DNA of 64,000 nt from NCBI RefSeq assembly GCF_019898765.1, contig NZ_JAIOKB010000002.1, forward strand, positions 310,001 to 374,000, in the 5' to 3' direction. The DNA is from Sphingomonas yunnanensis (lineage in GTDB: Bacteria > Pseudomonadota > Alphaproteobacteria > Sphingomonadales > Sphingomonadaceae). Each line of letters opens with the position of its first letter. The first letter of the stretch is position 1. Positions 16,080 to 25,332 of the stretch are shown in pieces. The notes beneath the pieces are model-generated. The model saw nothing but the letters and a program-made list of their open reading frames with translations, was not told where the DNA came from and did no database searches. The translations under genes and the position numbers were made by a program.

Positions 16080-17213
16080 TTACGTACGCGACAGCGCCGG
16101 CGCCCAGGTCTGGTAGGTCTTACCCCGCAGCGAATCGATGATACCGAGATACGTCGCCGCGATCGACAGCAGCAGCTCGCTGGCTGCGCTCGCCATGGGA
16201 ACGCCGCGCTGCCCGAGCAGGAACACACCAATACCCGCCACAACCAGCCCAGCCCCAACTAGCGGAAGACCGGCCAAGGCGAACATGAGAATGGCGCTTA
16301 CTGACGCCACCGTCAGCGTGACCATGCCGAACCATCGAAGTAGCTTATGCGACACGTACTTGTACAGATCGCCGGCGGAGTAGTGACGCCTAATCGTGGG
16401 CCAAAGGTAGCGATGCGTGTTGAACGCCCGGCACGCGATACGACGCTTACGCCGGAACTCGTCCGCCGAGACGGTGGCACTGCGCTCATACGCCACAACG
16501 TCGGTGGCGTGGATTAGACGATGCTTCTGGAAGGTCACCGAGATCGACGCGATGAAGTCGTCGAGCAGGTGTCCAGGCACTTCGGGGTACAACTCGCGCC
16601 GCACTGCGAAGATCGAGCCGTCCGCTCCCATGATCGAACCGCAGCGAGATTCGAGTTGCTTGATTGCCTCTTCTAGCCGCCAGTAAGCACTGCTGACCTG
16701 CGCAGTCGTGCTCTCGTCAGGGTTGACGTAGACCAGCGTGCCGGCGACTCCGCCGACGTGCGGATCTGAGAAATACGACAGCAGCGGATCGATCGATTTC
16801 GGGTCCAAGATCACGTTGGCGTCGGTGAACACCAGGATGTCGTTCCGCGCCATGGTTACCAGTCGCCGCATGCCGAGCGCCTTGCCCGTCCGGTTGGTAC
16901 CCGACACCGGCTTGATCAGGTCCGCCTCCTGCTGCAGCAGATTGAAGGTGCCATCGCTGCTGCAGTCGGAGTAGGCCAGACACTCCACGTCGGAACGGCC
17001 GGCGCTGATCGCCCGTAGGTTCTCTACCTTCGAAGGAAGCGAACGCTCCTCGTTGTAGGCGCAGAACAGGAGACTGGCACTCGGCTGACGCCGCGACGGG
17101 TCGAGTGCAAGCTTCCTGGCCGGAAACAGGTACAATGACGCCGGGTAGATCACGTACGGGTGGACGAACAGAACGAGCGCCACGATGAACACGATGCTGA
17201 AGAAAACGAGCAT
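16080..17213 (-). CDS. Glycosyltransferase family 2, membrane-anchored
   Basis: A 377-residue processive-type GT2 enzyme. One N-terminal membrane helix (LVFFSIVFIVALVLF) precedes the GT-A domain: LLFCAYNEERSL, SDCSSDGTF, FTDANVILDP (the D-x-D equivalent), an acceptor motif GADGSIFAVRRELY, a following H-LLDDFIASISV segment, and a RRIACRAFNTHRYLW block near Q/R-x-x-R-W. Two or three C-terminal helices follow. It would add a sugar on the cytoplasmic side of the membrane. Start at 17213 has GGAGGGGG directly upstream; a GTG at 17243 is less likely. It lies between a GT4 gene and the lyase on one strand. Confidence 0.85.
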   Translation of the reverse strand: MLVFFSIVFIVALVLFVHPYVIYPASLYLFPARKLALDPSRRQPSASLLFCAYNEERSLPSKVENLRAISAGRSDVECLAYSDCSSDGTFNLLQQEADLIKPVSGTNRTGKALGMRRLVTMARNDILVFTDANVILDPKSIDPLLSYFSDPHVGGVAGTLVYVNPDESTTAQVSSAYWRLEEAIKQLESRCGSIMGADGSIFAVRRELYPEVPGHLLDDFIASISVTFQKHRLIHATDVVAYERSATVSADEFRRKRRIACRAFNTHRYLWPTIRRHYSAGDLYKYVSHKLLRWFGMVTLTVASVSAILMFALAGLPLVGAGLVVAGIGVFLLGQRGVPMASAASELLLSIAATYLGIIDSLRGKTYQTWAPALSRT

Positions 17214-17321
17214 ATTCCCCCTCCGCTGTCGGAGTGCGGCCACGACTTGATTACGACCCGTGCTGTCTGTCGTTGTCGGTACGCTGGTTACGGCGCGCGC
17301 CCCAGCGCGCAGCGGTGGCGA

Positions 17322-18488
17322 CTACCCGGGCGGCCCTGGCCGAGCCCAAAAGCCGCGATCCGTCATCGCTTCCGCGTAGAGCCGGCCAAGCCGCGGCCAG
17401 CCCGCGACTTCCTCGATGCGCGCGCGAGCGACGTCCGCGTCTGCCCGGCGCTGATCCCGCGGGAACTTAAGAAAAGCGGTAATCGCGTCAGCGATCGCCG
17501 TCACGTCGGCAGCATCGGCCACGGTCGTCCACCCCTCGCCGCTCGCCGGCAGGCTGGCAGCGCGCGCCGCGGAGGTGCCGATCACCGGAACGCCGTTCGA
17601 TACGGCCGTCATGGAGACGCCGCTCTGAGAATCGAAGTCGGCGTACGGACAGAGGAAGGCGTCTACGCCGGAGTAGATCGCGGACAGCTCAGCCTCGTCG
17701 ATGAAGCGTGCCTGCACGTCGAAGCCGATGCCATCACTCGGCAGTGCGGCAAGGCAGTCGCGCCAATAGTCCGCGTCTTCGCGCCGGGGTGCGCCGGCGA
17801 TACGCAGCTCCACGTTCACGCCTTCATCGCGCAGCCGTCGGACCGCCCAGATTGACTCGAGCACGCGCTTGTTAGGACGAAGCGAGCCGAAAACGAGCAG
17901 CCGGGTCGGCGAAGCGGCGTCGGGCGCGGCGATCCCCGGTACGGTAAAGACGCCGTGGTACAGCGAAGCGATGCGATCCGTCCGCACGCCGTTCGTGGCA
18001 AGACGCCGCGCCTGCTCATCGGTGGTGGTCAGGACCAGGTCGAAGCGACGATAGGCCCAGCGGTAGAGCGCGCGCTCGACGCCTCGCAGTCGGACGGGGA
18101 AGCGCAGGGTGTGAGGATAGAAGTCGTGAAGGTTCAGAGCGATTGACGCGCCGCGCAGGCGTGCCGCCGCGATCGGCAGCAGGCTGGCCGGCAGCGAGGG
18201 CGCGAGATGGACCATCAAGACCGGCCTGTCTCGGCCGCCGCGGCGCAAAATCGCACCGGCAAGCTGCGCCGAGAGGCGCGCGAGGTTGGCGAGCTTGGCG
18301 ATGCGATGCCTTGAAGTCGGAGGTGCCAGCACCGCGTGGGCGACCCCCTGGAACTCGTGCTGCTGCGGCGGCGCTACCACTTGTACCGCCACGCCAGCCC
18401 GCTGAATGGCGTTGGCGAGCTCGACGGTGAAGCGCCCCATCCCTGACCCAGACGACTCGGTGACCAGCATGAGTTCGGGCGTGCTCAT
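17322..18488 (-). CDS. Glycosyltransferase family 4 protein
   Basis: A 388-residue GT-B glycosyltransferase. The N-domain begins MSTPELMLVTESSGSGMGRF (acceptor loop with G-S-G-M-G) and has HLAPSLPASLLPIAAARL. The C-domain carries LLVFGSLRPNKRVLES, an LRIAGAP strand and FLCPYADFDSQSGVSMTAVS, where the usual second-E helix is replaced by S-G-V-S. Such enzymes add a sugar residue to a growing lipid-linked repeat unit. The ATG at 18488 overlaps the stop of the upstream flippase gene by four bases, which fixes the start and indicates coupled translation. Confidence 0.85.
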   Translation of the reverse strand: MSTPELMLVTESSGSGMGRFTVELANAIQRAGVAVQVVAPPQQHEFQGVAHAVLAPPTSRHRIAKLANLARLSAQLAGAILRRGGRDRPVLMVHLAPSLPASLLPIAAARLRGASIALNLHDFYPHTLRFPVRLRGVERALYRWAYRRFDLVLTTTDEQARRLATNGVRTDRIASLYHGVFTVPGIAAPDAASPTRLLVFGSLRPNKRVLESIWAVRRLRDEGVNVELRIAGAPRREDADYWRDCLAALPSDGIGFDVQARFIDEAELSAIYSGVDAFLCPYADFDSQSGVSMTAVSNGVPVIGTSAARAASLPASGEGWTTVADAADVTAIADAITAFLKFPRDQRRADADVARARIEEVAGWPRLGRLYAEAMTDRGFWARPGPPG

Positions 18489-19813
18489 GCCTGCGCTCCC
18501 TGCAGTTCGGTGGGCATGCTCGCCTGCCGCCGTGGATGCCGAGCGACCAGCGCGAGGACGGCGAGCGCCACGGCTAGCTCGATCGCAGCGCCTGCGGCGA
18601 CCGCGGCGACGAAGCCGAGCTTCCACCATGACAGGACGCGTGCGAGGTTGGCGACGAGGTAGCCCGCGGTGGTCAGGACGGTGTATAGCCGCGCGTGGCC
18701 CAGCGTGAACGACAGCCGGCTGAGCATGAGGCTCGTGCCCTGAGCCACCAGCCAGAGCGCGTAGGCCGGGATCAGCGCCGCGAGCAACTCGGCATTGGAC
18801 CGGCTGAAGCGGCCACCATGCTCGGCAAGCTCGGGCAACCAACGGCGTGCCACCACCAGGAGGATCGCCACGGCCGCAAGCGCCGCCAGAGTGGTGAGCA
18901 CGATGCGAGTGGCATATCCGCGCTGGTCCGTCCCCTTCCGCCGCGACGTATGCACCATCGCCATGTTCGACAGCGGATTCACGAAGAGGCCGTTAGCCGT
19001 TAGGCACAGACGCTGCGCCAAGGACGCGGCCGACGTCGTCCCGACGCCGGAGGAGGAGGCGAGCACCAGCACGACGCTCTGCGTCAGTAGGAACGCGCCA
19101 GTCTCGACGCTGGCGTAGAGGAGGTTGGGCAGCAGATCGCGCCGGATCGACCGGCGGGTCGCCTCCGCGTTCGCGCTCGGATCGGCCGGTTCTGCCGCTT
19201 CCTGAGGGAGCAACGCGCGCTGCGCGAAGCCGGCTGCGACCAGCGACGCCACGCAGAACGCACCGCACAGGACCAGCAGTACGTCGCCGCCGGGGCCGAG
19301 CAGGGCGCCGAGTCCGAGCAGCAGGACGAAGGTCAGGTTGTTCGCGAAGAGAAGGCCCTGCGCGCGTCCAAACCGGCCGCGAGCATTCGACACCGCCGTA
19401 CCCAGTCCGACTCGGCCGAGCATGACGCAAGCGATCGCCATCATCGCGGCCGCGATCATGTCGCGTGCGTGCCCATGAACCCCGGTGATCACGGCGACAC
19501 CGACTAAGAAGACGGACGCGACGAGGACGCTGGCGACCGCCGTCCAGCGCCGCATGATCGGAAGCTGACGCGTTTCCGGCAGGGCTCGGGCGCCGGTCGC
19601 CCATACGATGTAGGCGGTGGCGAACGGACCCGTGACGTAGGTGATCAGGTACGTCGGGATGGCAGACAGCTGGTAAAACGCGTCTGTAGCGGCGGATAGA
19701 CCGAAGCCGGCTGAGATGATCAGCTCTCGCCCCAGCCCCACGATGCGGGAGGCGAGGACGAACGCGAGCGGCAGCAGCATCGCTGCGAGCCCACCCATGC
19801 GGGCGCGGGTCAT
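18485..19813 (-). CDS. Polysaccharide flippase of the MOP superfamily (Wzx/MurJ-like)
   Basis: A 442-residue polytopic membrane protein with about 12-14 helices across its length. The N-terminus LASRIVGLGRELIISAGFGL with ATDAFYQLSAIP is very like MurJ/Wzx, which flip lipid-linked glycans across the inner membrane. As murJ itself is normally elsewhere and this gene lies in a glycan locus, a Wzx role for the repeat unit is more likely. It overlaps the polymerase/ligase gene upstream and the GT4 gene downstream by four bases each (ATGA), so the three genes are one translationally coupled unit. Confidence 0.8.
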   Translation of the reverse strand: MTRARMGGLAAMLLPLAFVLASRIVGLGRELIISAGFGLSAATDAFYQLSAIPTYLITYVTGPFATAYIVWATGARALPETRQLPIMRRWTAVASVLVASVFLVGVAVITGVHGHARDMIAAAMMAIACVMLGRVGLGTAVSNARGRFGRAQGLLFANNLTFVLLLGLGALLGPGGDVLLVLCGAFCVASLVAAGFAQRALLPQEAAEPADPSANAEATRRSIRRDLLPNLLYASVETGAFLLTQSVVLVLASSSGVGTTSAASLAQRLCLTANGLFVNPLSNMAMVHTSRRKGTDQRGYATRIVLTTLAALAAVAILLVVARRWLPELAEHGGRFSRSNAELLAALIPAYALWLVAQGTSLMLSRLSFTLGHARLYTVLTTAGYLVANLARVLSWWKLGFVAAVAAGAAIELAVALAVLALVARHPRRQASMPTELQGAQA

Positions 19814-21183
19814 GCCGCTCTCCTCGCTGACAAGCGATGACGCACCCGGCGCCGACGCCGCGGCGACTCGGCCGCCGCCGTCACTGCCAACGCGGCGATG
19901 ACGATCGCGTCGAGGGCAGCGTCGGAGTATGACATCAAACCTGTTATCTCCACGAAGCCTCTCAGGAACACGAACAGGAAGAGGACGAGCGCCTGGAAAC
20001 GCTGATCACGATCGTTGAATGGCAGGTTGGCGATCAGCCGCGCGAGCAGCAGACAGTAGGAAGAATAAAGACCGGCCAGACCGATCAGGCCACGTTCCGC
20101 CAGCGTGTTCATCCACACGTTGTGGAACCCTCCGGTACGCAGCGACGCGGTAGACTGCATCTCGTACATGGTGCGGTACTCGGCCACGCCGAGGTTCTGC
20201 TGCACCACGTCCACCCAGGAGTGCACGCCGTGGCCGAACACAGGAGAGTCAAGCCAGCCGCGAAGCGCGATCTGCCAGAGGCCCGCGCGCCCGGCGAGGC
20301 CGTCGGCAATGAACGAGTGTGCTATCAGTTGGATCGAGAGCATGAAGCACATGATGATCGCACCGATCACCAGTAACGACAGGCGAAGTGCCGATGCCCA
20401 TCGCCCTTTACCGGTTGGCCACGATCGTCTGGAAAGGGGGACGGCGATCAGGGCTGCGAGGAAGAACAATGCGATGGGCGCCCGCGCGCCGAGAACGATC
20501 GAGAGCAGCGTGAAGAACACGATGAGGCCACGCCGCACGAGCCGCTCGGGCCCGCTCTGCGGACTTGCGATCGCCGCGATCATGCCGGCGAAGCAGACCG
20601 TGTTCGCGCCGAAACCTGTCGTAAGCACCAGCTCGTTCTTACTCGCCCGAACTGCTTCCCATGACCAGCCGTGCTGAAGAAGCGGGATTGTCATGATCGC
20701 ACTCAGCACAGCAGCCAGCATCGCCGCGCACAACAACGCGACCTGCACCTGCATCCGTTTCTCTCGGGACTGTGCCGCCGCGTAAACAGCCGCCCCGACC
20801 GCGACCATAAAGATCTGGCGCGCATAGTCTGCGACATGATCAACGTTCAGGAAGAACGTCATATCGATCATCGAAGCTGCCAGCCAAGGTAGGAAGATCA
20901 GCGCGAAGGCGAGACCGGCATCAACGTTGAATTTACCTCGGCAGGCCAGCAGGATCAGCGAGAGAGCACCTAGCCGCCAGGCTAGGCCGCCAACACCTGC
21001 CAGCGCGGAGGTCAGATCACCACCGAACCCGAGCGCGAGTAGAAGTCCGGTAGCGATGGGCAGAGCGCCCCAACGTCTCGCGATCCTGGCGAGCGTCTCC
21101 ATACGCGTCCGAACCCTTACGCCCGGCGCGTGTCGCGCGAGAGGCAGCGACCCGCGGCCGAGCGTGGGCTCGACGACGTTCAC
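19810..21183 (-). CDS. O-antigen ligase/polymerase family membrane protein (Wzy-like)
   Basis: A 457-residue protein with ~11 membrane helices and the family's large periplasmic loop near residues ~295-355 (AHSFIADGLAGRAGLWQIAL, then SPVFGHGVHSWVDVVQ and GGFHNVWMNTLAERGLIGL). The R-x-x-L-W and H-N-x-x-x-x-x-x-x-E-x-G patterns are typical of WaaL/Wzy proteins that polymerise or ligate glycan repeat units in the periplasm. First gene of the leftward operon, divergent from the epimerase operon. An earlier internal ATG (residue ~28) would remove a basic leader and is a possible true start. Confidence 0.85.
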   Translation of the reverse strand: MNVVEPTLGRGSLPLARHAPGVRVRTRMETLARIARRWGALPIATGLLLALGFGGDLTSALAGVGGLAWRLGALSLILLACRGKFNVDAGLAFALIFLPWLAASMIDMTFFLNVDHVADYARQIFMVAVGAAVYAAAQSREKRMQVQVALLCAAMLAAVLSAIMTIPLLQHGWSWEAVRASKNELVLTTGFGANTVCFAGMIAAIASPQSGPERLVRRGLIVFFTLLSIVLGARAPIALFFLAALIAVPLSRRSWPTGKGRWASALRLSLLVIGAIIMCFMLSIQLIAHSFIADGLAGRAGLWQIALRGWLDSPVFGHGVHSWVDVVQQNLGVAEYRTMYEMQSTASLRTGGFHNVWMNTLAERGLIGLAGLYSSYCLLLARLIANLPFNDRDQRFQALVLFLFVFLRGFVEITGLMSYSDAALDAIVIAALAVTAAAESPRRRRRVRHRLSARRAA

Positions 21184-21435
21184 ATGCGCCTCTCGGCCAA
21201 GTTTGACGGGCGGTTACGACGAATCATCGGTACTTCAGCTCTCCCCAGGTCAGTTATGAGCTACCGGTTCGTCCTTCTCATACAACGGCTTGCCGCACTG
21301 TTGAATCTCAGTCGTCCTGATTTGAGACAATGAGGTCAAGCTGTCCTCAAGCGTGACAACGGTGCACCATACTGCCGGGAAAGCTGGTGGCGCGGCGAAC
21401 GATCGCGCCTATGACAGCCGCGAAGGTGGGACTGA
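21184..21435. promoter_or_regulatory. Divergent intergenic region of the polysaccharide locus
   Basis: 252 bases separate the leftward polymerase operon from the rightward epimerase operon, so it must hold promoters for both. AT-rich stretches at ~21290-21340 stand out from the flanking GC-rich genes. AAGGTGGGA lies seven bases before the epimerase ATG. I cannot assign specific -35/-10 boxes or an operator. Confidence 0.5.
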
Positions 21436-22389
21436 ATGATCCGTCGATACTTGATGCGTTTCGCCAAATGGGCCCGGTACGCCACCGGACGAAGCTACCA
21501 ACACGTCCCGCAGGGAGTTGGGCAGGCTTTCCGGCCGTGGGCTCTAGAAGGCTATTTCAACGACCTCACCGGCAAGGCCGCCTGGACCGGTGCGACCGGC
21601 ATCCACGGAGTTCCCGTGGTGCAGACGGACACCGATCCGGCGTTCAGCTTTCCTATCGTGGTCTTTCAATGGGCTCTCGGCAACTGGGATGCAGCGTTGC
21701 TCGGCCGTGACCCGGAAGGGAGAGAGCGTCTGATGCAAGCGGCTCGTTGGGCCGCCGAGACGATCGACGAGCGGGGTGGCTGGTCGTGCTGGCACGCCCT
21801 TCGACGGCCGACGATATCCTACTACTCGGCCATGGCACAAGGCGAGGGCCTATCGGTACTAGCGCGAGCGGCCGTCACAGATCCGACAGGGCCGTGGCGT
21901 GAAGTTGCGGACCGTGCCTACCATTTTCTGATGAATTCGGGCGCAGAAGGGCTGACCCGTCGGTTCGACGGCATCCTCGCTCTGGAAGAATATCCCGGAG
22001 ACGCCATGCCAGCGGTACTGAACGGCTGGATGTTCGCACTCGTCGGCATCGTCGATTACGCCGTGCTCACTGGCGACCCCGCGGTGGCTGCGCAGAGCCG
22101 CGCTCTCGCCGCCGATCTCGCGCGCGCGCTGCCCCGCTTCGACACCGGCTATTGGTCGACGTACGACCTTGCCGGCAACGTCGCCAGCCCGTTCTACCAT
22201 GAGCTTCATATCGCTCAACTCGAAGCGCTGGCGCGCGTCTTCCCTGATCAGGATGCCGCCTTTCGGAAGACGCGCGAAGCGTTTCAGCGGTACCTTGGCA
22301 GTCGCACGAAGCGAGCGCGCGCGATCGTCGTCAAGGTGGGACAGAAGCTGCGCCAAGCCGACGTGGGTGAGATGCGGGAAGCATCATGA
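21436..22389 (+). CDS. D-glucuronyl C5-epimerase family protein
   Basis: A 317-residue soluble protein matching the C-terminal catalytic domain of glucuronyl C5-epimerases, which convert D-glucuronate to L-iduronate within heparosan-type polymers. Family blocks are clear: FPIVVFQWALGNWDAAL near residues 75-90, TISYYSAMAQGEGLSVLARA, a GILALEEYPGDAMPAVLNGW block with the E-E-Y-P and L-N-G elements, ALVGIVDYAVLTGD, FDTGYWSTYDLAG and FYHELHIAQLEAL. Catalytic tyrosines of the YYSAMAQGE and YWSTYD regions are retained. No signal peptide, so it probably acts on cytoplasmic intermediates. It overlaps the next GT4 gene by ATGA. Confidence 0.85.
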   Translation: MIRRYLMRFAKWARYATGRSYQHVPQGVGQAFRPWALEGYFNDLTGKAAWTGATGIHGVPVVQTDTDPAFSFPIVVFQWALGNWDAALLGRDPEGRERLMQAARWAAETIDERGGWSCWHALRRPTISYYSAMAQGEGLSVLARAAVTDPTGPWREVADRAYHFLMNSGAEGLTRRFDGILALEEYPGDAMPAVLNGWMFALVGIVDYAVLTGDPAVAAQSRALAADLARALPRFDTGYWSTYDLAGNVASPFYHELHIAQLEALARVFPDQDAAFRKTREAFQRYLGSRTKRARAIVVKVGQKLRQADVGEMREAS

Positions 22390-23633
22390 CCTCGCACCTT
22401 CGAGACAGCGGTATGAAGATCGCGTACCTCAGCAAGGAAATGCCGTTCGGCGCGACCGAGGCCTTCATCCTGCCGGAGGTGGCGGACCACCTCGCCGCGG
22501 GCTGGGACGTGTGGCTCGTGCCGCTGTCCCGCGCGTCGATGGTCCATGGTCAGCACCTGCTCGACCGTACACTGGCGGCGCCGGTGATCTCAGCAGGCGT
22601 CCTCGGCGGAGCGCTCGCCGAGGCGGCGCGTCGCCCTTGGCGAACGATGAGAACGCTGCTGACGGTCATGCGCGCGCCCAGCCCCACGCTCGCGCTCCGC
22701 AACGTGGCCGTTTTCCCGAAAGGTCTGTGGCTGGCTCGCCAACTTCGGCGACACGGCTTCGATCACGTCCACATCCACTGGATCGCCGCGCCGGCGACGA
22801 TGGGTGTGGTCGCAGCCCGCATGGCCGGACTGCCGTATAGTATCACCGCCCATCGATACGATATCGCGCAGCGGAACTTGATCGGCTGGAAGGCCGAAGG
22901 TGCGCGATTCGTACGGGCGATCGACGAACCGGGGGCTAGCGAGCTCGCGGCGCAGTTCCGCCCTGGCACACCGGCACCCCGGGTGCTCCACATGGGCGTG
23001 ACCGTGCCACCCATCCCTGCCGAACCGCGTCCGGGCGCGCTGCCCGAGCTTCGCATCGCCACCGCGGCGCGCCTGGTGGACAAGAAGGGGCACCTCTATC
23101 TTGTCGAGGCGCTCCGGCTGGCGCGTGACCGAGGCCAGCGCGTACGGCTCGACGTTTTCGGCGACGGTCCCCTCGGTCCCGCTCTGCGCGAGCAGGCGGC
23201 AAGGCTGGATGTCGCCGACCAGATCGAGTGGCACGGTGTCACGGCACATGACGCGCTGTTGAAGGCACTTCTCTCGGGGCGCTTCGACGCCTCAGTACTC
23301 GCCAGCGTGACCGCGGCTGACGGCGACAAGGAAGGCATTCCCGTCTTTCTGATCGAGTCGATGGGAGCGGGGCTCCCGGTTTTGACCACTGCGAACGGGG
23401 GCATCGCCGAGCTGGCGGGCGACGGATGCGGCCTGATGGTACCGGAGCGGGATGCAGGCGCCATCGCCGACGCGCTCGTGACTCTCGGGCGGGACGGGGA
23501 GCTCCGCAGCACCCTGGCCTCGCGCGGTCGGGAACGGGTGCTATCGGAGTTTGAGATCGGCGCCTGCATGGCACAATTCCGCTCTCTAGTGCACTCTGAC
23601 CCGTCGCCGGCGCCGCACTCCTACCGGTCTTAG
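22386..23633 (+). CDS. Glycosyltransferase family 4 protein
   Basis: A 415-residue GT-B enzyme. N-domain: KIAYLSKEMPFGATEAFILP, VHIHWIAAPATMGVVAARM and YSITAHRYDI. C-domain: IATAARLVDKKGHLYLVEAL, DVFGDGPLGPAL and GDKEGIPVFLIESMGAGLPV with the E-G-x-P-x-x-x-x-E pattern of the EX7E family, followed by GLMVPERDAGAIADAL. It would add a hexose to the lipid-linked repeat unit. The ATG at 22386 overlaps the epimerase stop (coupling); an internal ATG at 22413 fits the domain start as well. Epimerase coupling suggests this transferase handles the uronate-bearing unit. Confidence 0.87.
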   Translation: MTSHLRDSGMKIAYLSKEMPFGATEAFILPEVADHLAAGWDVWLVPLSRASMVHGQHLLDRTLAAPVISAGVLGGALAEAARRPWRTMRTLLTVMRAPSPTLALRNVAVFPKGLWLARQLRRHGFDHVHIHWIAAPATMGVVAARMAGLPYSITAHRYDIAQRNLIGWKAEGARFVRAIDEPGASELAAQFRPGTPAPRVLHMGVTVPPIPAEPRPGALPELRIATAARLVDKKGHLYLVEALRLARDRGQRVRLDVFGDGPLGPALREQAARLDVADQIEWHGVTAHDALLKALLSGRFDASVLASVTAADGDKEGIPVFLIESMGAGLPVLTTANGGIAELAGDGCGLMVPERDAGAIADALVTLGRDGELRSTLASRGRERVLSEFEIGACMAQFRSLVHSDPSPAPHSYRS

Positions 23634-23938
23634 ACGCCGTCAGTTCCGTCACCGGGAAAGATATCGCGCGCCAGTTCGAGCCGGTCCGGTGGCAGCGTCG
23701 GATAACGGTCTGTGCCAGCGAGATCGATGGCGTCCTGCTCGCGGCTCTCTGCCGGTACGAAGTCTGCTGTCACGGCGCGCACCGACGATGCCGCGATCGG
23801 CACCGCCGGAGCAGCGCTCGCAGCCGAGACGACGATCACGCCCCCCTGTGCCGGAGCTTCCACCTGCCCGCATGCCGTGGCGAGAAGCGTCAGCGACAAG
23901 CCGAGATATCTTCCGAACCGCACCCGTCTTGTTCCCAT
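23630..23938 (-). CDS. Small putative lipoprotein
   Basis: A 102-residue protein with a basic start (MGTRRVRFGRY), hydrophobic helix GLSLTLLATACG and a cysteine at residue ~23 that resembles a lipobox, although the -3 position is Ala rather than Leu. The mature part is acidic and unstructured-looking, with no recognised domain. Its stop overlaps the end of the convergent GT4 gene by four bases. It might be an accessory factor of polysaccharide secretion, but only position suggests this. Confidence 0.5.
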   Translation of the reverse strand: MGTRRVRFGRYLGLSLTLLATACGQVEAPAQGGVIVVSAASAAPAVPIAASSVRAVTADFVPAESREQDAIDLAGTDRYPTLPPDRLELARDIFPGDGTDGV

Positions 23939-24037
23939 CTTGCGACGGGTCGGCTCTTACGGTCAGGTCGATTAACGCCCGGTAGAAAGCATCATGCGGT
24001 CATCGCTCCGACGGCACGGCTCATCGCCGTCGCGCGT

Positions 24038-25093
24038 TCAGGTGGTCCGCTCGAGCGGCGGGGCTACGCCAGCCCCCGATGCGGTGCGGCGTCTGCCGTG
24101 CAGCCGACGCAGCAATGGCCGCTCGACCCACCGATGAGTCGCCAGGCCCGCCAGGATCGAGCCGCCGAACGCGGTTACCAGCAGCAGGATAAACTGCGTC
24201 AGCCCGCCGACCGGCAGTTTCTCGACCACCTTCGCGACAACGGTGATGACCATAGGGTGCACGAGATAGATCGAGTAGCTTGCGTCCCCGATCGCCTTCA
24301 GGCCGGCCACCCTGGGCAGCGATCCACCAGCCTCAAGGGCGAGCGCCCCCATCACGATGAGCGCCGAAGGGCCGCCCCAGGTCAGTGCACGCCAGATGCC
24401 GGGCACCGGCGTGAGCAGCAGCAGGGCAGCGCCGAGTGGCATGAGCAGGACGAGCCAGCGGCTCGCTTGCGCCGGGTAAAAACGCGCGATCAGCAAGCCG
24501 AACGCGAAGTCGAGGAGAATGGGATCCGTGTAGGTCAACCACAACGGATCGGGCAAGCGAACGAGGAGACCCGCTGCTACCGACACGCCGATCACACCTA
24601 TCACCACAGGCACCAGCTTTCGGCTGAGCAGCGCAAGCGCGAAGACGGCGTAGAAAAACATCTCGTAGTTGAGGGTCCAGCCAGGCACGAGCACGGGCCA
24701 AATCTCTGTTGGGTGAAGCAGGTTGTAGTGCGGAACGAACAGCAGCGAGGCGCCCAACTTCGTCAGCAGCGTCGCGTCCAACCCCAGCAGCTGGCGGCGA
24801 TAGAAAAAAGCGAGCGAGACTCCAGTTGCGATCCAGTAGAGCGGAGCAACGCGGATCACGCGTCGATGAACGAACTGCATCGCCGACTCTTCGCGCGCCG
24901 CGGCGTACATGATGAAGCCACTGATAACGAAGAAGATGTCGACCCCTGCCTGACCGTGAGAGAAACCCTTCAGTGGGTTGAAAAGCCACGGTTCGGGGTT
25001 GCGGGCATGGTGAAGTACCACCAGCAGTGCAGCCAACGCGCGCAGATATTGGATCGACACCCACGTGGGGCGGCCGGACGGATGCGCGATCAT
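24038..25093 (-). CDS. Acyltransferase family 3 (OafA/YrhL-like) membrane protein
   Basis: A 351-residue polytopic protein with about ten helices. The family start SIQYLRALAALLVVLHH gives the catalytic-type histidine; then GQAGVDIFFVISGFIMY and RRVIRVAPLYWIAT, GWTLNYEMFFYAVFALAL and the late SYSIYLVHPMVI block. Such proteins transfer acetyl or succinyl groups to sugar hydroxyls of exopolysaccharides or O-antigens at the membrane. The start at 25093 has GGAAGGG upstream; extending to 25231 adds unconserved arginine-rich sequence. It probably decorates the glycan built by the neighbouring genes. Confidence 0.87.
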   Translation of the reverse strand: MIAHPSGRPTWVSIQYLRALAALLVVLHHARNPEPWLFNPLKGFSHGQAGVDIFFVISGFIMYAAAREESAMQFVHRRVIRVAPLYWIATGVSLAFFYRRQLLGLDATLLTKLGASLLFVPHYNLLHPTEIWPVLVPGWTLNYEMFFYAVFALALLSRKLVPVVIGVIGVSVAAGLLVRLPDPLWLTYTDPILLDFAFGLLIARFYPAQASRWLVLLMPLGAALLLLTPVPGIWRALTWGGPSALIVMGALALEAGGSLPRVAGLKAIGDASYSIYLVHPMVITVVAKVVEKLPVGGLTQFILLLVTAFGGSILAGLATHRWVERPLLRRLHGRRRTASGAGVAPPLERTT

Positions 25094-25332
25094 CTTTACC
25101 CTTCCTCGGCATCCGCCCGAATCGCCAGATGCCGACCGTACCACCCGGCGGGTGGCTATGCTCGATCGACATCGCCGAGCCCTGCTCGACTCTGGGTCAA
25201 TCTGGACCACATGCGAGGTCGCCGGTCCCACCGGTGACGCGGGAAGATTTCTCCAAAGTGGTTAACGTCGTAGCAAGGTTTATCGGGCAAGAGGCACCGT
25301 GGACGTAGGATCATGGTAAGGGGAATGCCGCG

